From NCBI GenBank assembly GCA_044222685.1, contig JBGAMU010000012.1, positions 1-57,622 of the forward strand: DNA of 57,622 bases, written 5' to 3'. The position numbers were made by a program, and so were the translations under genes. The DNA is from JAEUPI01 sp044222685. Its GTDB lineage: Bacteria > Pseudomonadota > Gammaproteobacteria > Burkholderiales > Burkholderiaceae_C. Shown piece by piece: positions 24,518-33,584 of this stretch (position 1 is the stretch's first letter; every line of letters starts with the position of its first letter). Below the pieces are notes generated by a model that made no database searches, was not told the origin of the DNA, and saw nothing but the letters and a program-made list of their open reading frames with translations.

Positions 24518-25560
24518 GAAGGTTCCTCCACGGCGTTCGCCTCCAGCTTAGCGCCTTGCATCGCCTGCTGCGCGCGTTGCGCCACCTCACGCGGATCCAG
24601 CGACTTCAACCGGTGATCCGACCATACCTGGCGCCAGCGACGAGCGCCGGGCGTGCCGTGCCGAAGGCCCAGCATGTGCCGCGCGATGGCGGCCCACGGC
24701 GTCGCGTGGCGGGCCGCCTCGCGCTCCATGTAGTCGATCATCGCGGCCTCCACCGCGTCGCGGTCGGGCGACGCGGTGGAGGCCGCACCCAGGCAACGAA
24801 CGTCCCAGGCGGCCATGCTCCACGGATCGTGATAGGCCGCGCGGCCGACCATCACGCCATCGACCCGATCGAGATGCTCGACGATCTGCCCGATCGATGC
24901 GATGCCGCCGTTGACGATGAAGACGAGTTGCGGGAAGTCGCGCTTGAGCCGCACGACCCACTCGTGGTGCAGCGGCGGGACTTCGCGATTCTGCCGCGGG
25001 CTCAGTCCCTTCAGCCAGGCGTTGCGTGCGTGGACGATGAAGACGCGGCAGCCGCCTTCGGCGACCGTGCCGACGAAGTCGCGCACGAAGGCGTAGTCCT
25101 CGATGCGATCGATGCCGATACGATGCTTCACGGTGACCGGTAGCTGCATCGCGTCGCGCATCGCCGCCACGCAGTCGCGCACCAGCTGCGGCTCGGCCAT
25201 CAGGCAGGCGCCGAAGGCGCCGCGCTGCACTCGCTCGCTCGGACAGCCGCAGTTCAGGTTGACCTCGTCGTAGCCCCACTGCTGCGCCAGCTTCGCGCAG
25301 CGCGCCAGGTCCTGCGGCTCGCTGCCCCCCAGTTGGAGGGCCAATGGGTGCTCTTCGGCGTTGAAGTCGAGATGCCGCGCCACGTCGCCGTGCAACAGGG
25401 CGCCGGTCGTCACCATCTCCGTGTACAGCCGCGCGCGCCGCGTGATCAGGCGGTGGAAGTAACGGCAGTGTCGATCGGTCCATTCCATCATCGGCGCGAC
25501 GCAAAGCCGCCACGCGCTCGCGGCGTGCGTGGGCGGGGCGATGTTGGCTTCGGCGGCCAT
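24514..25560 (-). CDS. dusA: tRNA-dihydrouridine synthase A
   Basis: DusA reduces uridines 20/20a in the D-loop of tRNA, using FMN and NADPH. The 348-residue product has the Dus layout: VAPMMEWTDRHCRYFHRL near residue 22, ALQLGGSEP near 75, and VNLNCGCPSERVQRGAFGACLM with the catalytic cysteine near 105. VKHRIGID and FIVNGGI are FMN phosphate sites. The ATG at 25560 starts MAAEANIAPP; an earlier ATG at 25605 would add 15 residues with no homology that I recall. The start is therefore moderately certain. Confidence 0.94.
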   Translation of the reverse strand: MAAEANIAPPTHAASAWRLCVAPMMEWTDRHCRYFHRLITRRARLYTEMVTTGALLHGDVARHLDFNAEEHPLALQLGGSEPQDLARCAKLAQQWGYDEVNLNCGCPSERVQRGAFGACLMAEPQLVRDCVAAMRDAMQLPVTVKHRIGIDRIEDYAFVRDFVGTVAEGGCRVFIVHARNAWLKGLSPRQNREVPPLHHEWVVRLKRDFPQLVFIVNGGIASIGQIVEHLDRVDGVMVGRAAYHDPWSMAAWDVRCLGAASTASPDRDAVEAAMIDYMEREAARHATPWAAIARHMLGLRHGTPGARRWRQVWSDHRLKSLDPREVAQRAQQAMQGAKLEANAVEEPS

Positions 25561-25721
25561 GTCGGGACCATACGATGAAACCGCAGCAGGCGCCCCTGCG
25601 TTCAAGCGGACCCGGGTTTGCGCTACCCCTGAGCACGGGCTTGATGCCTCGGCCGCCTTTGCGCATTCTGTGACTTGTTGTTACTGAATGCGGCCGTCTG
25701 TTGCCGTGCGGAGGGGGAGCC

Positions 25722-28700
25722 ATGTCTGTCAAGCCGAATCACGGCGGTTGGATCGCGGGCGCTTTGGCGGCTGCCTTGCTCGTCGCCTGCGGAGGCGGTG
25801 GCGGCGACGCCGACACGGCGCAGAGTCAGAGTCCGAGCGCGGCAGGCCGCGAGCGTGCCATGGCGTTGCCGCCAGGTCTGGCCATCGGTGCCGACGCCAA
25901 TACGCGTGGCGTCTGGGGTCCGGTGACACCCTGGCCACTGATCGCGGTGCACGGCGTGCTGACGGCCGACGGCCGCGTGCTGAGTTACGGCACCAAGGCC
26001 GACGGCACACAGACCGGCAACTTCATCTACGACATCTGGAATCCGACCGACGACAGCCATCTGACGCTGGCCAACACGACCAACACCGACGTCTTCTGCA
26101 GCTCGCAGGTGATGCTGCCGGCTGGCGACGCCATCGTCATCTCCGGTGGCGACAACTGGACCGGGACCGCGACCACCAACACCGGCAATCCCAATTCGAC
26201 CGTGCTCAACCTGGGCAGCAACGCGCTGACCCGGGGCAACAACATGAACGCGTCGCGTTGGTATTCCACGTCGACCATGCTGCTCAACGGCGAGATCTAC
26301 GTGCAGGGCGGCAGCGGCGGCACGGCCGCACCCGAGGTGCGCGGCAGCAACGGGATCTATCGCTCGCTCGGTGGCGCCAACACGTCCGCGCTCGACTTCA
26401 TGTACCCGCGCAACTTCATTGCGCCGGACGGTCGCGTGTTCGGCTTCGCCAGTGGCGGACAGATGTACTACGTGAACACCGTCGGCAGCGGCAGCCTGAG
26501 CACGGCCGGTGCGCTCAACTCCGCGGTGACCGGCAGCGACAGCAGCGCCGCGATGTTCGCGCCGGGCCGCATCCTGCAGTACGGCGGCAACTCCAACGGC
26601 GCTGTGGTCATCGACATCACGGGCGGCGCACCGGTGGTCTCGTCGACTGCCTCGATGCTGCGCACGCGGCGCCTGTCGGTTGCCACCATCCTGGCCGACG
26701 GCAAGGTGCTCGCCACCGGCGGCAGCTCGGTGTGGAACGCGATGACCAACGTCAGCTACGAGGCCGAGATCTGGAATCCGCAGACCGGGCTGTGGACGGT
26801 GGGCGCCTCTGCACAGAAGCCGCGGCTGTATCACGGCAACGCGCTGCTGCTGCCCGACGCCAGCGTGCTGGTGTTCGGCGGCGGCGCGCCGTCGCCGTCG
26901 GGCGTGCCGGGCAACCTGAACCGCGAGATCTACTACCCGCCCTACCTGTTCGCTGCCGGTGGTACGCCGGCACTGCGACCGGCCATCGCCGCCGCACCGA
27001 CGGTGGTCGACGTCGGCCGCACCGTACAGGTGTCGGTGGACAGCGGCCGCGCGATCAGCCGCGTCACGCTGGTCAAGACCGGCTCGGCGACGCACGGCTT
27101 CAACATGGACCAGCGTTTCGTCGACCTGCCGTTCAACGCCGAGGGCAGCACCTTGTCCGTGCAGATCCCGGGCCGGGCGTCCGACGTGCCGCCGGGCATG
27201 TGGATGATGTTCGTCATCGACGCCGACGGCGTGCCGTCGGAAGCCAAGCTGCTGCGCGTGAACATCGCGCCGGCGCTGAACACAGCCGTCGTGCCGGTGC
27301 TCACGTCGCCGGGCAACCAGAACTCGGTTGTCGGCACCGGCGTGGACCTGCCACTGAGCGCGACCGATCCCAACGGCGACACGCTGCGCTGGTCGGCCAG
27401 CGGCCTGCCGCCGGGCCTGGCGATCGACGCCGCCAGCGGCCGCATCTCCGGCACGCCCAGCAGTGCCGGCACCTTTCCCACCTCGATCGCCGTCAGCGAC
27501 GGCTTCAACACCGCCAGCGCGAACATCAGCTGGACGGTCGCGGGTCAGGCGCCGCTGGTCCTCGATCCGCCGCCGGCGCAGCCGCCGAGCGCAGTGGGCA
27601 ATGCGGCGACCTTCACCGCCAGTGCGACAGGCCTGGGTGTCACCTACAGCTGGGACTTCGGCGACGGCAGCCCGGTGACGGCTTTCTCGCCCGATCCGCA
27701 GGTCAGCCACACGTTCGGCCGCGCCGGTGTGTTCTATGTCACCGTGGCCGCTACCGACGGCGTGGTCACGCGCTACCAGACGATCATCCACAACGCCTTC
27801 CTGCCGTTGACCGCGAACGCGCCGACGCAGTCGAGCAACCTGGTGTTCGAGCCCCGTTCGGGCGCCAATGCCCGCTTGTGGGCGGTGAACCCGGACAGCG
27901 ACACCGTGAGCGTGTTCGACGCCGTCACGCGGACCAAGCTGGCTGAGGTAGTGGTCGGCACGGCTCCCCGGACATTGGCGCTCACGCCAAGCGGCAACGA
28001 AGTCTGGGTCGTCAACAAGCGGTCTGCGTCGATCAGCATCATCAGCGCGGCGAGTCTGGCCGTGACGCAGACGCTGCCCTTGCCCCGTGCGTCGCAGCCG
28101 TACGGCATCGCGATGGCGCATGCGCAGGGTGCTGCGCTGGTCGCACTGGAGGGCAGCGGTGCGCTGTTGCGCATCGACCTGACCAGCCGCGCCACCACGG
28201 CCACCCTGTCTGCCGGTGCCAATCCGCGCCATCTGGCGGTGGCGGCGGACGGTCGGACCACCTTCGTATCGCGCTTCATCACGCCGCCCCTGCCGGGCGA
28301 ATCGACGAGCAGCGTGCAGACCACCCTCGGTGGCGTCGCCGTCGGCGGCGAAGTGCTGGTCGTCGACAGCGTGACGATGGGCGCGATGCGCACCATGACG
28401 CTGGCGCACAGCGACACGCCCGATGCGGAAATCCAGGGCCGCGGCATCCCCAACTACCTGGGTGCACTGGCCATCTCGCCGGACGGCACGCAGGGCTTCG
28501 TGCCGAGCAAGAAGGACAACATCCTGCGCGGCGCAGGCCGCGACGGCCGCGCGCTGGACTTCCAGAACACCGTGCGGGCAATCAGTTCGCGCATCGACAT
28601 GGCGACGCAACAGGAAGACCTGGGCGCCCGCATCGATCACGACAATGCCAGCCTGGCCAGCGCCGCGGCATTCGATCCGCTGGGGGTGTACCTGTTCGTC

Positions 28701-30146
28701 GCGCTCGAGACGAGCCGCGAGGTGGCGGTGCTCGACGCGCATAGCCGCAACCAGCTGATGCGCATCGACGTCGGCCGTGCTCCGCAAGGCCTGGTCGTCT
28801 CGCCTGACCGACGCACGCTGTACGTCCACAATTTCATGGACCGTACCATCGGCGTCTTCAACCTGTCACCGCTGGTGCAGCAAGGGCTGGCCTCGGTCAC
28901 TCCCGTGGCCACGCTCGCCGCGTCGGCCACCGAGAAGCTCAGCGCCACCGTGCTCAGGGGCAAGCAGTTCTTCTACGACGCCCGCGACACCCGGCTGGCG
29001 CGTGACCGCTACATGAGCTGCGCCAGCTGTCACAACGACGGCGGACACGATGGACGCGTATGGGACCTCACCCACGCTGGCGAGGGCCTGCGCAACACCA
29101 TCAGCCTGCGCGGCCGTGCCGGCGCCCAGGGCATGCTGCACTGGAGCAACAACTTCAACGAGGTGCAGGATTTCGAAGGCCAGATCCGCGCCTTGGCCGG
29201 CGGCACCGGCCTGATGAGCGATGCGCAGTTCACCACCGGCACACGCAGTCAGCCGCTCGGCGACCCGAAGGCCGGCGTCTCCGCCGACCTCGACGCGCTG
29301 GCGGCCTACGTCGGCTCACTGAACGCCTTCGACGCCAGTCCGTATCGCACGGGCACCGGCGCCCTCAGCGCACTGGCCAGCGAGGGCCGGCAGGTGTTCA
29401 CCACCCAGAACTGTGCTGCCTGCCATGGTGGCGCGCCGTTCACGATCAGCGCAACCAACAACCCGCGCAACATCGGCACCATCAAGGCCAGCAGCGGACA
29501 GCGCCTGTCGGGGCCGCTGAGCGGCATCGACGTGCCGACGCTGCGTGACGTATGGGCTACCTCACCGTACCTGCACGACGGTTCGGCACCGACGCTGGCA
29601 CTCGCCGTTCGCGCGCACAACAACGTGACGCTGAGCGATGCCGACCTGGACCGCGTGGTGGCCTATCTGCGCGAGATCGGCAGCGAGGAAGCCGCGGCGC
29701 CGTCGCCGATCGCCAACGGTGGAGGACTGCTCGGCCAGTACTACGCCGGCATGGCGCTCGCCGGCAACCCGCTGCTCAGCCGGACCGAAGCCGTCAACTT
29801 CGACTGGGCCAGCGCGGCACCCGCCGCCAGCGTGCCGGCCAACCTGTTCTCGGTGCGCTGGACCGGCACCATCACGGTCCCCACCACCGGCAGTTATCGC
29901 TTCCGGACGGTGTCGGACGACGGTGTACGTCTGTGGATCGGCGGCACGCAGGTCATCAACAACTGGTCCAACCACGCGGCCACGACGAACACCTCGGGCA
30001 CGATCAACCTGACCGCAGGCCAGCGCGTGGCAGTGACGCTGGAGTACTTCGAGAACACCGGCAGCGCCGTGATGCGGCTGCAATGGCGCCGGCCGGGCAC
30101 GACCAGCTACGTGGCGATCCCGGCGGCCAGCCTCAACGCGAACTGA
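25722..30146 (+). CDS. Multidomain lipoprotein: copper-radical oxidase-like + Ig/PKD + YVTN propeller + di-heme cytochrome c + PA14
   Basis: A 1474-residue predicted outer-membrane-type lipoprotein (lipobox LVAC, Cys23). Residues about 45-520 form a galactose/glyoxal-oxidase-like propeller plus Early-set domain. All copper and radical ligands are at expected places: Cys126 (FCSSQ) and Tyr181 (SRWYSTST), which would form the Cys-Tyr crosslink, Tyr370-His371 (LYHGNALLL) and His458 (ATHGFNMDQ). Next are an Ig-like He_PIG domain (526-608), a PKD domain (612-695, YSWDFGDGSP), a YVTN-type propeller (about 705-1085), two c-type haem sites CASCH (1100-1104) and CAACH (1231-1235) in a CCP/MauG-like module with ATSPYLHDGSAPTL, and a PA14 domain (about 1333-1474). 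Probable role: extracellular oxidation of an alcohol or aldehyde, with haem-mediated electron transfer or peroxide use. A good ribosome site (GAGGGGGAG) fixes the start. Function is inferred. Confidence 0.9.
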   Translation: MSVKPNHGGWIAGALAAALLVACGGGGGDADTAQSQSPSAAGRERAMALPPGLAIGADANTRGVWGPVTPWPLIAVHGVLTADGRVLSYGTKADGTQTGNFIYDIWNPTDDSHLTLANTTNTDVFCSSQVMLPAGDAIVISGGDNWTGTATTNTGNPNSTVLNLGSNALTRGNNMNASRWYSTSTMLLNGEIYVQGGSGGTAAPEVRGSNGIYRSLGGANTSALDFMYPRNFIAPDGRVFGFASGGQMYYVNTVGSGSLSTAGALNSAVTGSDSSAAMFAPGRILQYGGNSNGAVVIDITGGAPVVSSTASMLRTRRLSVATILADGKVLATGGSSVWNAMTNVSYEAEIWNPQTGLWTVGASAQKPRLYHGNALLLPDASVLVFGGGAPSPSGVPGNLNREIYYPPYLFAAGGTPALRPAIAAAPTVVDVGRTVQVSVDSGRAISRVTLVKTGSATHGFNMDQRFVDLPFNAEGSTLSVQIPGRASDVPPGMWMMFVIDADGVPSEAKLLRVNIAPALNTAVVPVLTSPGNQNSVVGTGVDLPLSATDPNGDTLRWSASGLPPGLAIDAASGRISGTPSSAGTFPTSIAVSDGFNTASANISWTVAGQAPLVLDPPPAQPPSAVGNAATFTASATGLGVTYSWDFGDGSPVTAFSPDPQVSHTFGRAGVFYVTVAATDGVVTRYQTIIHNAFLPLTANAPTQSSNLVFEPRSGANARLWAVNPDSDTVSVFDAVTRTKLAEVVVGTAPRTLALTPSGNEVWVVNKRSASISIISAASLAVTQTLPLPRASQPYGIAMAHAQGAALVALEGSGALLRIDLTSRATTATLSAGANPRHLAVAADGRTTFVSRFITPPLPGESTSSVQTTLGGVAVGGEVLVVDSVTMGAMRTMTLAHSDTPDAEIQGRGIPNYLGALAISPDGTQGFVPSKKDNILRGAGRDGRALDFQNTVRAISSRIDMATQQEDLGARIDHDNASLASAAAFDPLGVYLFVALETSREVAVLDAHSRNQLMRIDVGRAPQGLVVSPDRRTLYVHNFMDRTIGVFNLSPLVQQGLASVTPVATLAASATEKLSATVLRGKQFFYDARDTRLARDRYMSCASCHNDGGHDGRVWDLTHAGEGLRNTISLRGRAGAQGMLHWSNNFNEVQDFEGQIRALAGGTGLMSDAQFTTGTRSQPLGDPKAGVSADLDALAAYVGSLNAFDASPYRTGTGALSALASEGRQVFTTQNCAACHGGAPFTISATNNPRNIGTIKASSGQRLSGPLSGIDVPTLRDVWATSPYLHDGSAPTLALAVRAHNNVTLSDADLDRVVAYLREIGSEEAAAPSPIANGGGLLGQYYAGMALAGNPLLSRTEAVNFDWASAAPAASVPANLFSVRWTGTITVPTTGSYRFRTVSDDGVRLWIGGTQVINNWSNHAATTNTSGTINLTAGQRVAVTLEYFENTGSAVMRLQWRRPGTTSYVAIPAASLNAN

Positions 30147-30165
30147 CTGCGCTCACGAACGCAGT

Positions 30166-30198
30166 GCCCGCCAGCCGAGGCTGGTGGGCATTTCTCTT
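30166..30198 (+). terminator. Rho-independent terminator after the multidomain oxidase gene
   Basis: GCCCGCCAGC (30166-30175) pairs with GCTGGTGGGC (30180-30189), with one G-T pair and loop CGAG. The tail ATTTCTCTT follows. It sits 19 bp after the stop of the oxidase-cytochrome gene, which therefore is probably a single-gene unit. Confidence 0.85.
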
Positions 30199-30270
30199 CA
30201 TGGATGCAGCTGACGGCGAGCGGCTCGGCCGCTGCGGGCGGTGATGCGAGTCGGGCGACCGCCGCGAGTG

Positions 30271-30603
30271 TCAGCGCTGGACCAGGCGCGAGAACTCGTA
30301 GAGCAGGTACGCCGCGCCGCCGAGGATGGTGAACAGCACGATGCCGATCGGCAACTCGCGAAATCGCGGTTTCGTCGGGATGTGCTCGCGGGGCAGCGGG
30401 CTCGGGCGGGTGAAGGTCGACTCGGGCCCGGTGTCGGCCAGAGCGCCTTGTTGCGTACCGTAGAGACCTCCGCTCTGGGTGCTGTACAGCCCACCGTGCT
30501 GGGTGCTGTAGAGGCTGCCGTAACCGGTCGAGCGCATGAACTCGCTCGGCCGCTCGTCGGAGGGTTCGTCCTCCCAGGCGAAGACGTGGATATCGCGTGG
30601 CAT
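30271..30603 (-). CDS. Small membrane protein with tandem Leu-Tyr repeats
   Basis: A 110-residue protein, start MPRDIHVFAWEDEPSDERPS, with one C-terminal membrane helix (about residues 88-103, IGIVLFTILGGAAYLLYEF), so it is probably tail-anchored. In the middle are three near-identical 8-residue repeats: GSLYSTQH, GGLYSTQS and GGLYGTQQ (about residues 28-51). The open frame extends upstream to 30828, but the extra part looks non-coding. I do not recognise the family. It is minus strand, convergent to the big oxidase gene (terminator between) and divergent from the response regulator. Confidence 0.65.
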   Translation of the reverse strand: MPRDIHVFAWEDEPSDERPSEFMRSTGYGSLYSTQHGGLYSTQSGGLYGTQQGALADTGPESTFTRPSPLPREHIPTKPRFRELPIGIVLFTILGGAAYLLYEFSRLVQR

Positions 30604-30815
30604 GGTCCTATTGTTCCCAAGGCCCGCGCCGTCCAGCAGCCCGTGACTGCAGGGTCGCGGCACGGCCGCACCGCCCGCCGTGTGACGAAGTTCTCGACGC
30701 GCCGGGTACCCGGGCGGAGCACCCCGCGGGCAGGCGTCCGGCATGACCCGACAGGGTTTGCCGGCGGCCCGCGTGTGGCGGTCACTAGAATGCCCGACGA
30801 CCGCGCCACGACACG

Positions 30816-31571
30816 ATGAGCAGTACACCCTCCCCCTCCTCCGTCACCCACGGTGTGCTGATCGTCGACGACGACCCCCAGGTGGCCGAGTTGCTCGAAG
30901 GTTATCTGGAGACCCATGGCTTTCGCGTCGCCACCGCCGCCAACGGCAGTCTGATGCGGCAGACCCTGGCGCGCCAGTCGATCGACCTGGTGCTGCTCGA
31001 CCTCGGCCTGCCGGGTGAAGACGGCTTGACGCTGATGCGGTGGCTGCGCGAGCAGTGGGTGGGTTCGGTCATCATCCTCACCGGGCGTGGCGAGGCGGTG
31101 GACCGCGTGGTCGGTCTCGAGCTCGGCGCCGACGACTACGTGGCCAAGCCGTTCGACCTGCGCGAGCTGCTGGCCCGCGTGCGCGCCGTGCTGCGCCGGG
31201 CCAACGCCGGCGTGGTGTCGCCGGCCGGCACGGTGCTGGCGTTCAACGGCTTCCGGCTCGACACCAGGGCGCGCGCGCTGTTTCGCGACTGCGGCAGCGA
31301 GATTGCACTCACGAACGGCGAATACGCGCTGCTGCTCGCGTTCCTGCAGGCGCCGCACAAGGTCCTGTCACGCGACGAGTTGCTCAATGCCACGCACGGC
31401 CGCGACGCCGGCCCGTACGACAAGACCATCGACGTGCAGGTCGGTCGCCTGCGCAAGAAGATCGAACGCGACGCCTCGCAACCCGAGCTGATCAAGGCCG
31501 TGCGCGGTGCAGGCTACCTGCTGACGGCCGACGTGCAGCGGCTGACCGCGCCGGACGCGCAGCGCCCGTGA
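30816..31571 (+). CDS. OmpR/PhoB-family response regulator
   Basis: A 251-residue two-component regulator. The receiver domain (about residues 12-125) has the acidic pair in LIVDDDPQ, phospho-acceptor Asp62 in LLDLGLPGEDG, and Lys in VAKPFDLREL. The C-terminal winged helix (about 140-240) contains ALTNGEYALLLAFLQAPHKVLSRDEL and GYLL, typical of OmpR/TorR-like proteins. Its stop overlaps the GTG of the hybrid kinase gene, so the two form a pair. Target genes are unknown. It begins about 210 bp from the small repeat protein, on the opposite strand. Confidence 0.93.
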   Translation: MSSTPSPSSVTHGVLIVDDDPQVAELLEGYLETHGFRVATAANGSLMRQTLARQSIDLVLLDLGLPGEDGLTLMRWLREQWVGSVIILTGRGEAVDRVVGLELGADDYVAKPFDLRELLARVRAVLRRANAGVVSPAGTVLAFNGFRLDTRARALFRDCGSEIALTNGEYALLLAFLQAPHKVLSRDELLNATHGRDAGPYDKTIDVQVGRLRKKIERDASQPELIKAVRGAGYLLTADVQRLTAPDAQRP

Positions 31572-33580
31572 GCGACATACATCGGCAGCTGGTCGAGGCC
31601 TCGCCGGACGGCATCGTCGTCGTCGATGCGCGCGGTCGCATCATCCGCGTGAACGCACGCGCCGAGGCCATGTTCGGCTACGACGAAGGCCGCATGGTGG
31701 GCCTGCCGCTGGAGTCGCTCGTGCCGCAGCGCTTCCGTGCGGTGCACGACAAGCACCGCGCCCACTTCATGACGCACGCCGATGCGCGTGCCATGGGCAT
31801 CGGCATGAGCCTGACCGGGCTGCGACGCGACGGCAGCGAGTTCCCTGTAGAGGTCGGTCTGGCGCCCCTCGAGCACGAGCAAGGCTCGCCGATCGCGGCC
31901 GCCTATGTGCGCGACATGTCACCCACCGACCGCGGCCAGGCATCGTTCAAGCAGGTGCGCTACCAGGAGGCCGTGCGCCGCTTCAGCCAGGAGGCCTTCA
32001 CCGAACTGCATCTCGAGCGGGTGGTGCAGCGTGCGCCGCAGCTGCTGGCGTCGGTCCTCGAATGCGACGCCAGCGAGCTGTTCATGCTCAGCCGCGATCG
32101 CCGCGAATTCCAGCTGCGGGCGTCGTTCGGCGTCGAACCTGGCATGGTCGACCACTTGCGCGCGCCCAACGCGGCCGACAACCTGCCCGGCTTCGTCGCC
32201 TCGCTGGGCGAGCCGCTGATCGTCGAGGACCTGCGCTTCGAGACACGTTGGGACGTGAATCCGAAGATCGTGGAAGACGGCTTCCGCGGTGCGCTGGCGG
32301 TACCTGTCCAGCTGAGACGGATGACGGTCGGCGTGCTGACGGCCAGGTCGCGCCAGGTGAAGCGGTTCGCGCATGACGACGTCAGCGTGATGACGGCCAT
32401 GGCCTACCTGGTCTCGGTCGTGCTCGAACGCCAGCAGAGCGAGGAGCGGCTCGCCCAGGGGCAGAAGATGGAGGCGCTCGGCCAGCTCACCGGCGGCGTG
32501 GCGCACGACTTCAACAACATCCTGACCGTGGTGCTGGGCAATCTGCAGTTGCTCGACGATCTGCTCGTCGATGCGCCAAGGCCGCGCAAGCTGGCCACCG
32601 CGGCTGCGCGCGCCGCCAACCGCGGCGCCGACCTGACGCGCAAGCTGCTGGCCTTCGCGCGCAAGCAGCCCCTGGTGCCCAAGCCGCTGGCGGTGGAGAC
32701 GTTCTTCCGCAACTGGACCGAGCTGCTGGGCCGCACGCTGGACGAGTCGATCCGGCTCGTCACCTTCGTCAGCGAACCGGGCCTGGTGCTCAGCGCCGAT
32801 CCGGGCCTGCTGGAGACCGCCATGCTCAACCTGGCGCTCAATGCGCGCGACGCGATGCCCGATGGCGGCACGCTGACCGTGAACGCCGAGCCGGTCTCGA
32901 TCGCCGCCGACGATCCGGTGGACATCCGCGAACTGGCGGCCGGCCCGTACGTGCTGATCTCGGTGACCGACAACGGCCACGGCATGGACGCCAACGTCCT
33001 GCGCCACGTGTTCGAGCCGTTCTTCACCACCAAGGACGGCAGCGGCAGCGGACTCGGGCTGGCCATGGTGTACGGCTTCGTCAAGCAGACCGGCGGCGGC
33101 GTGGCCGTCTACAGCGAGCCGGGGCGCGGCACCACATTCAAGCTCTACCTGCCGCGCGTGGCGTCCGGCGCGTCGGTCGGCGAGTCGCCGCCCGACGTGC
33201 GCCGAGGCGGTCACGAACGCATCCTGATCGTCGAGGACGACGACGACGTTCGCGCATTGGCCAGTGCGTTTCTCGAGCAGATGGGTTATCGGGTGTCCGA
33301 TGTCGCCGACGCCTCGCGGGCGCTCGAACTGCTGGCGCTCGACAGCGACTTCGACCTGCTGTTCTCCGACGTCGTGCTGCCCGGTGGCATGAACGGGCCG
33401 CAGCTGGCGCAGCACGCGATGCGGCGCGTGCCGGGCCTGCGCGCGCTGCTGGCGTCGGGTTACCCGCGCGACGCGCTGAGCGGGCTGGACGGCGATCTGG
33501 ACCGCGTGGCGCTGCTCACCAAGCCCTACTCGCGCGACGATCTGGCGCGTGCGGTCCGCCGCGCGTTCGACGAGGCCTGA
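31568..33580 (+). CDS. Soluble hybrid histidine kinase (PAS-GAF-HisKA-HATPase-REC)
   Basis: A 670-residue kinase with no membrane segment, so the signal should be cytosolic. A PAS domain (about 1-115, with LVEASPDGIVVVDARGRIIR) is followed by a GAF domain (about 140-290), the HisKA helix with His313 in GGVAHDFNNIL, and a HATPase domain (about 415-535) containing the N, G1 and G2 boxes (NLALNARDAM, VTDNGHGMD, GSGLGLAM). The C-terminal receiver has Asp601 in LLFSDVVLPGGM. The start is GTG at 31568 within the regulator stop. It converges on the FNR-type gene with 4 bp between the stops. Confidence 0.92.
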   Translation: MSDIHRQLVEASPDGIVVVDARGRIIRVNARAEAMFGYDEGRMVGLPLESLVPQRFRAVHDKHRAHFMTHADARAMGIGMSLTGLRRDGSEFPVEVGLAPLEHEQGSPIAAAYVRDMSPTDRGQASFKQVRYQEAVRRFSQEAFTELHLERVVQRAPQLLASVLECDASELFMLSRDRREFQLRASFGVEPGMVDHLRAPNAADNLPGFVASLGEPLIVEDLRFETRWDVNPKIVEDGFRGALAVPVQLRRMTVGVLTARSRQVKRFAHDDVSVMTAMAYLVSVVLERQQSEERLAQGQKMEALGQLTGGVAHDFNNILTVVLGNLQLLDDLLVDAPRPRKLATAAARAANRGADLTRKLLAFARKQPLVPKPLAVETFFRNWTELLGRTLDESIRLVTFVSEPGLVLSADPGLLETAMLNLALNARDAMPDGGTLTVNAEPVSIAADDPVDIRELAAGPYVLISVTDNGHGMDANVLRHVFEPFFTTKDGSGSGLGLAMVYGFVKQTGGGVAVYSEPGRGTTFKLYLPRVASGASVGESPPDVRRGGHERILIVEDDDDVRALASAFLEQMGYRVSDVADASRALELLALDSDFDLLFSDVVLPGGMNGPQLAQHAMRRVPGLRALLASGYPRDALSGLDGDLDRVALLTKPYSRDDLARAVRRAFDEA

Positions 33581-33584
33581 CCCG

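Noticed and set aside
25623..28829. A minus-strand open frame of more than 1000 codons opposite the oxidase-cytochrome gene
   Set aside because: The translation is Arg/His/Val/Gly-rich without domains, and the opposite strand has clear homology and a good ribosome site. Such antisense frames are expected at this GC content.
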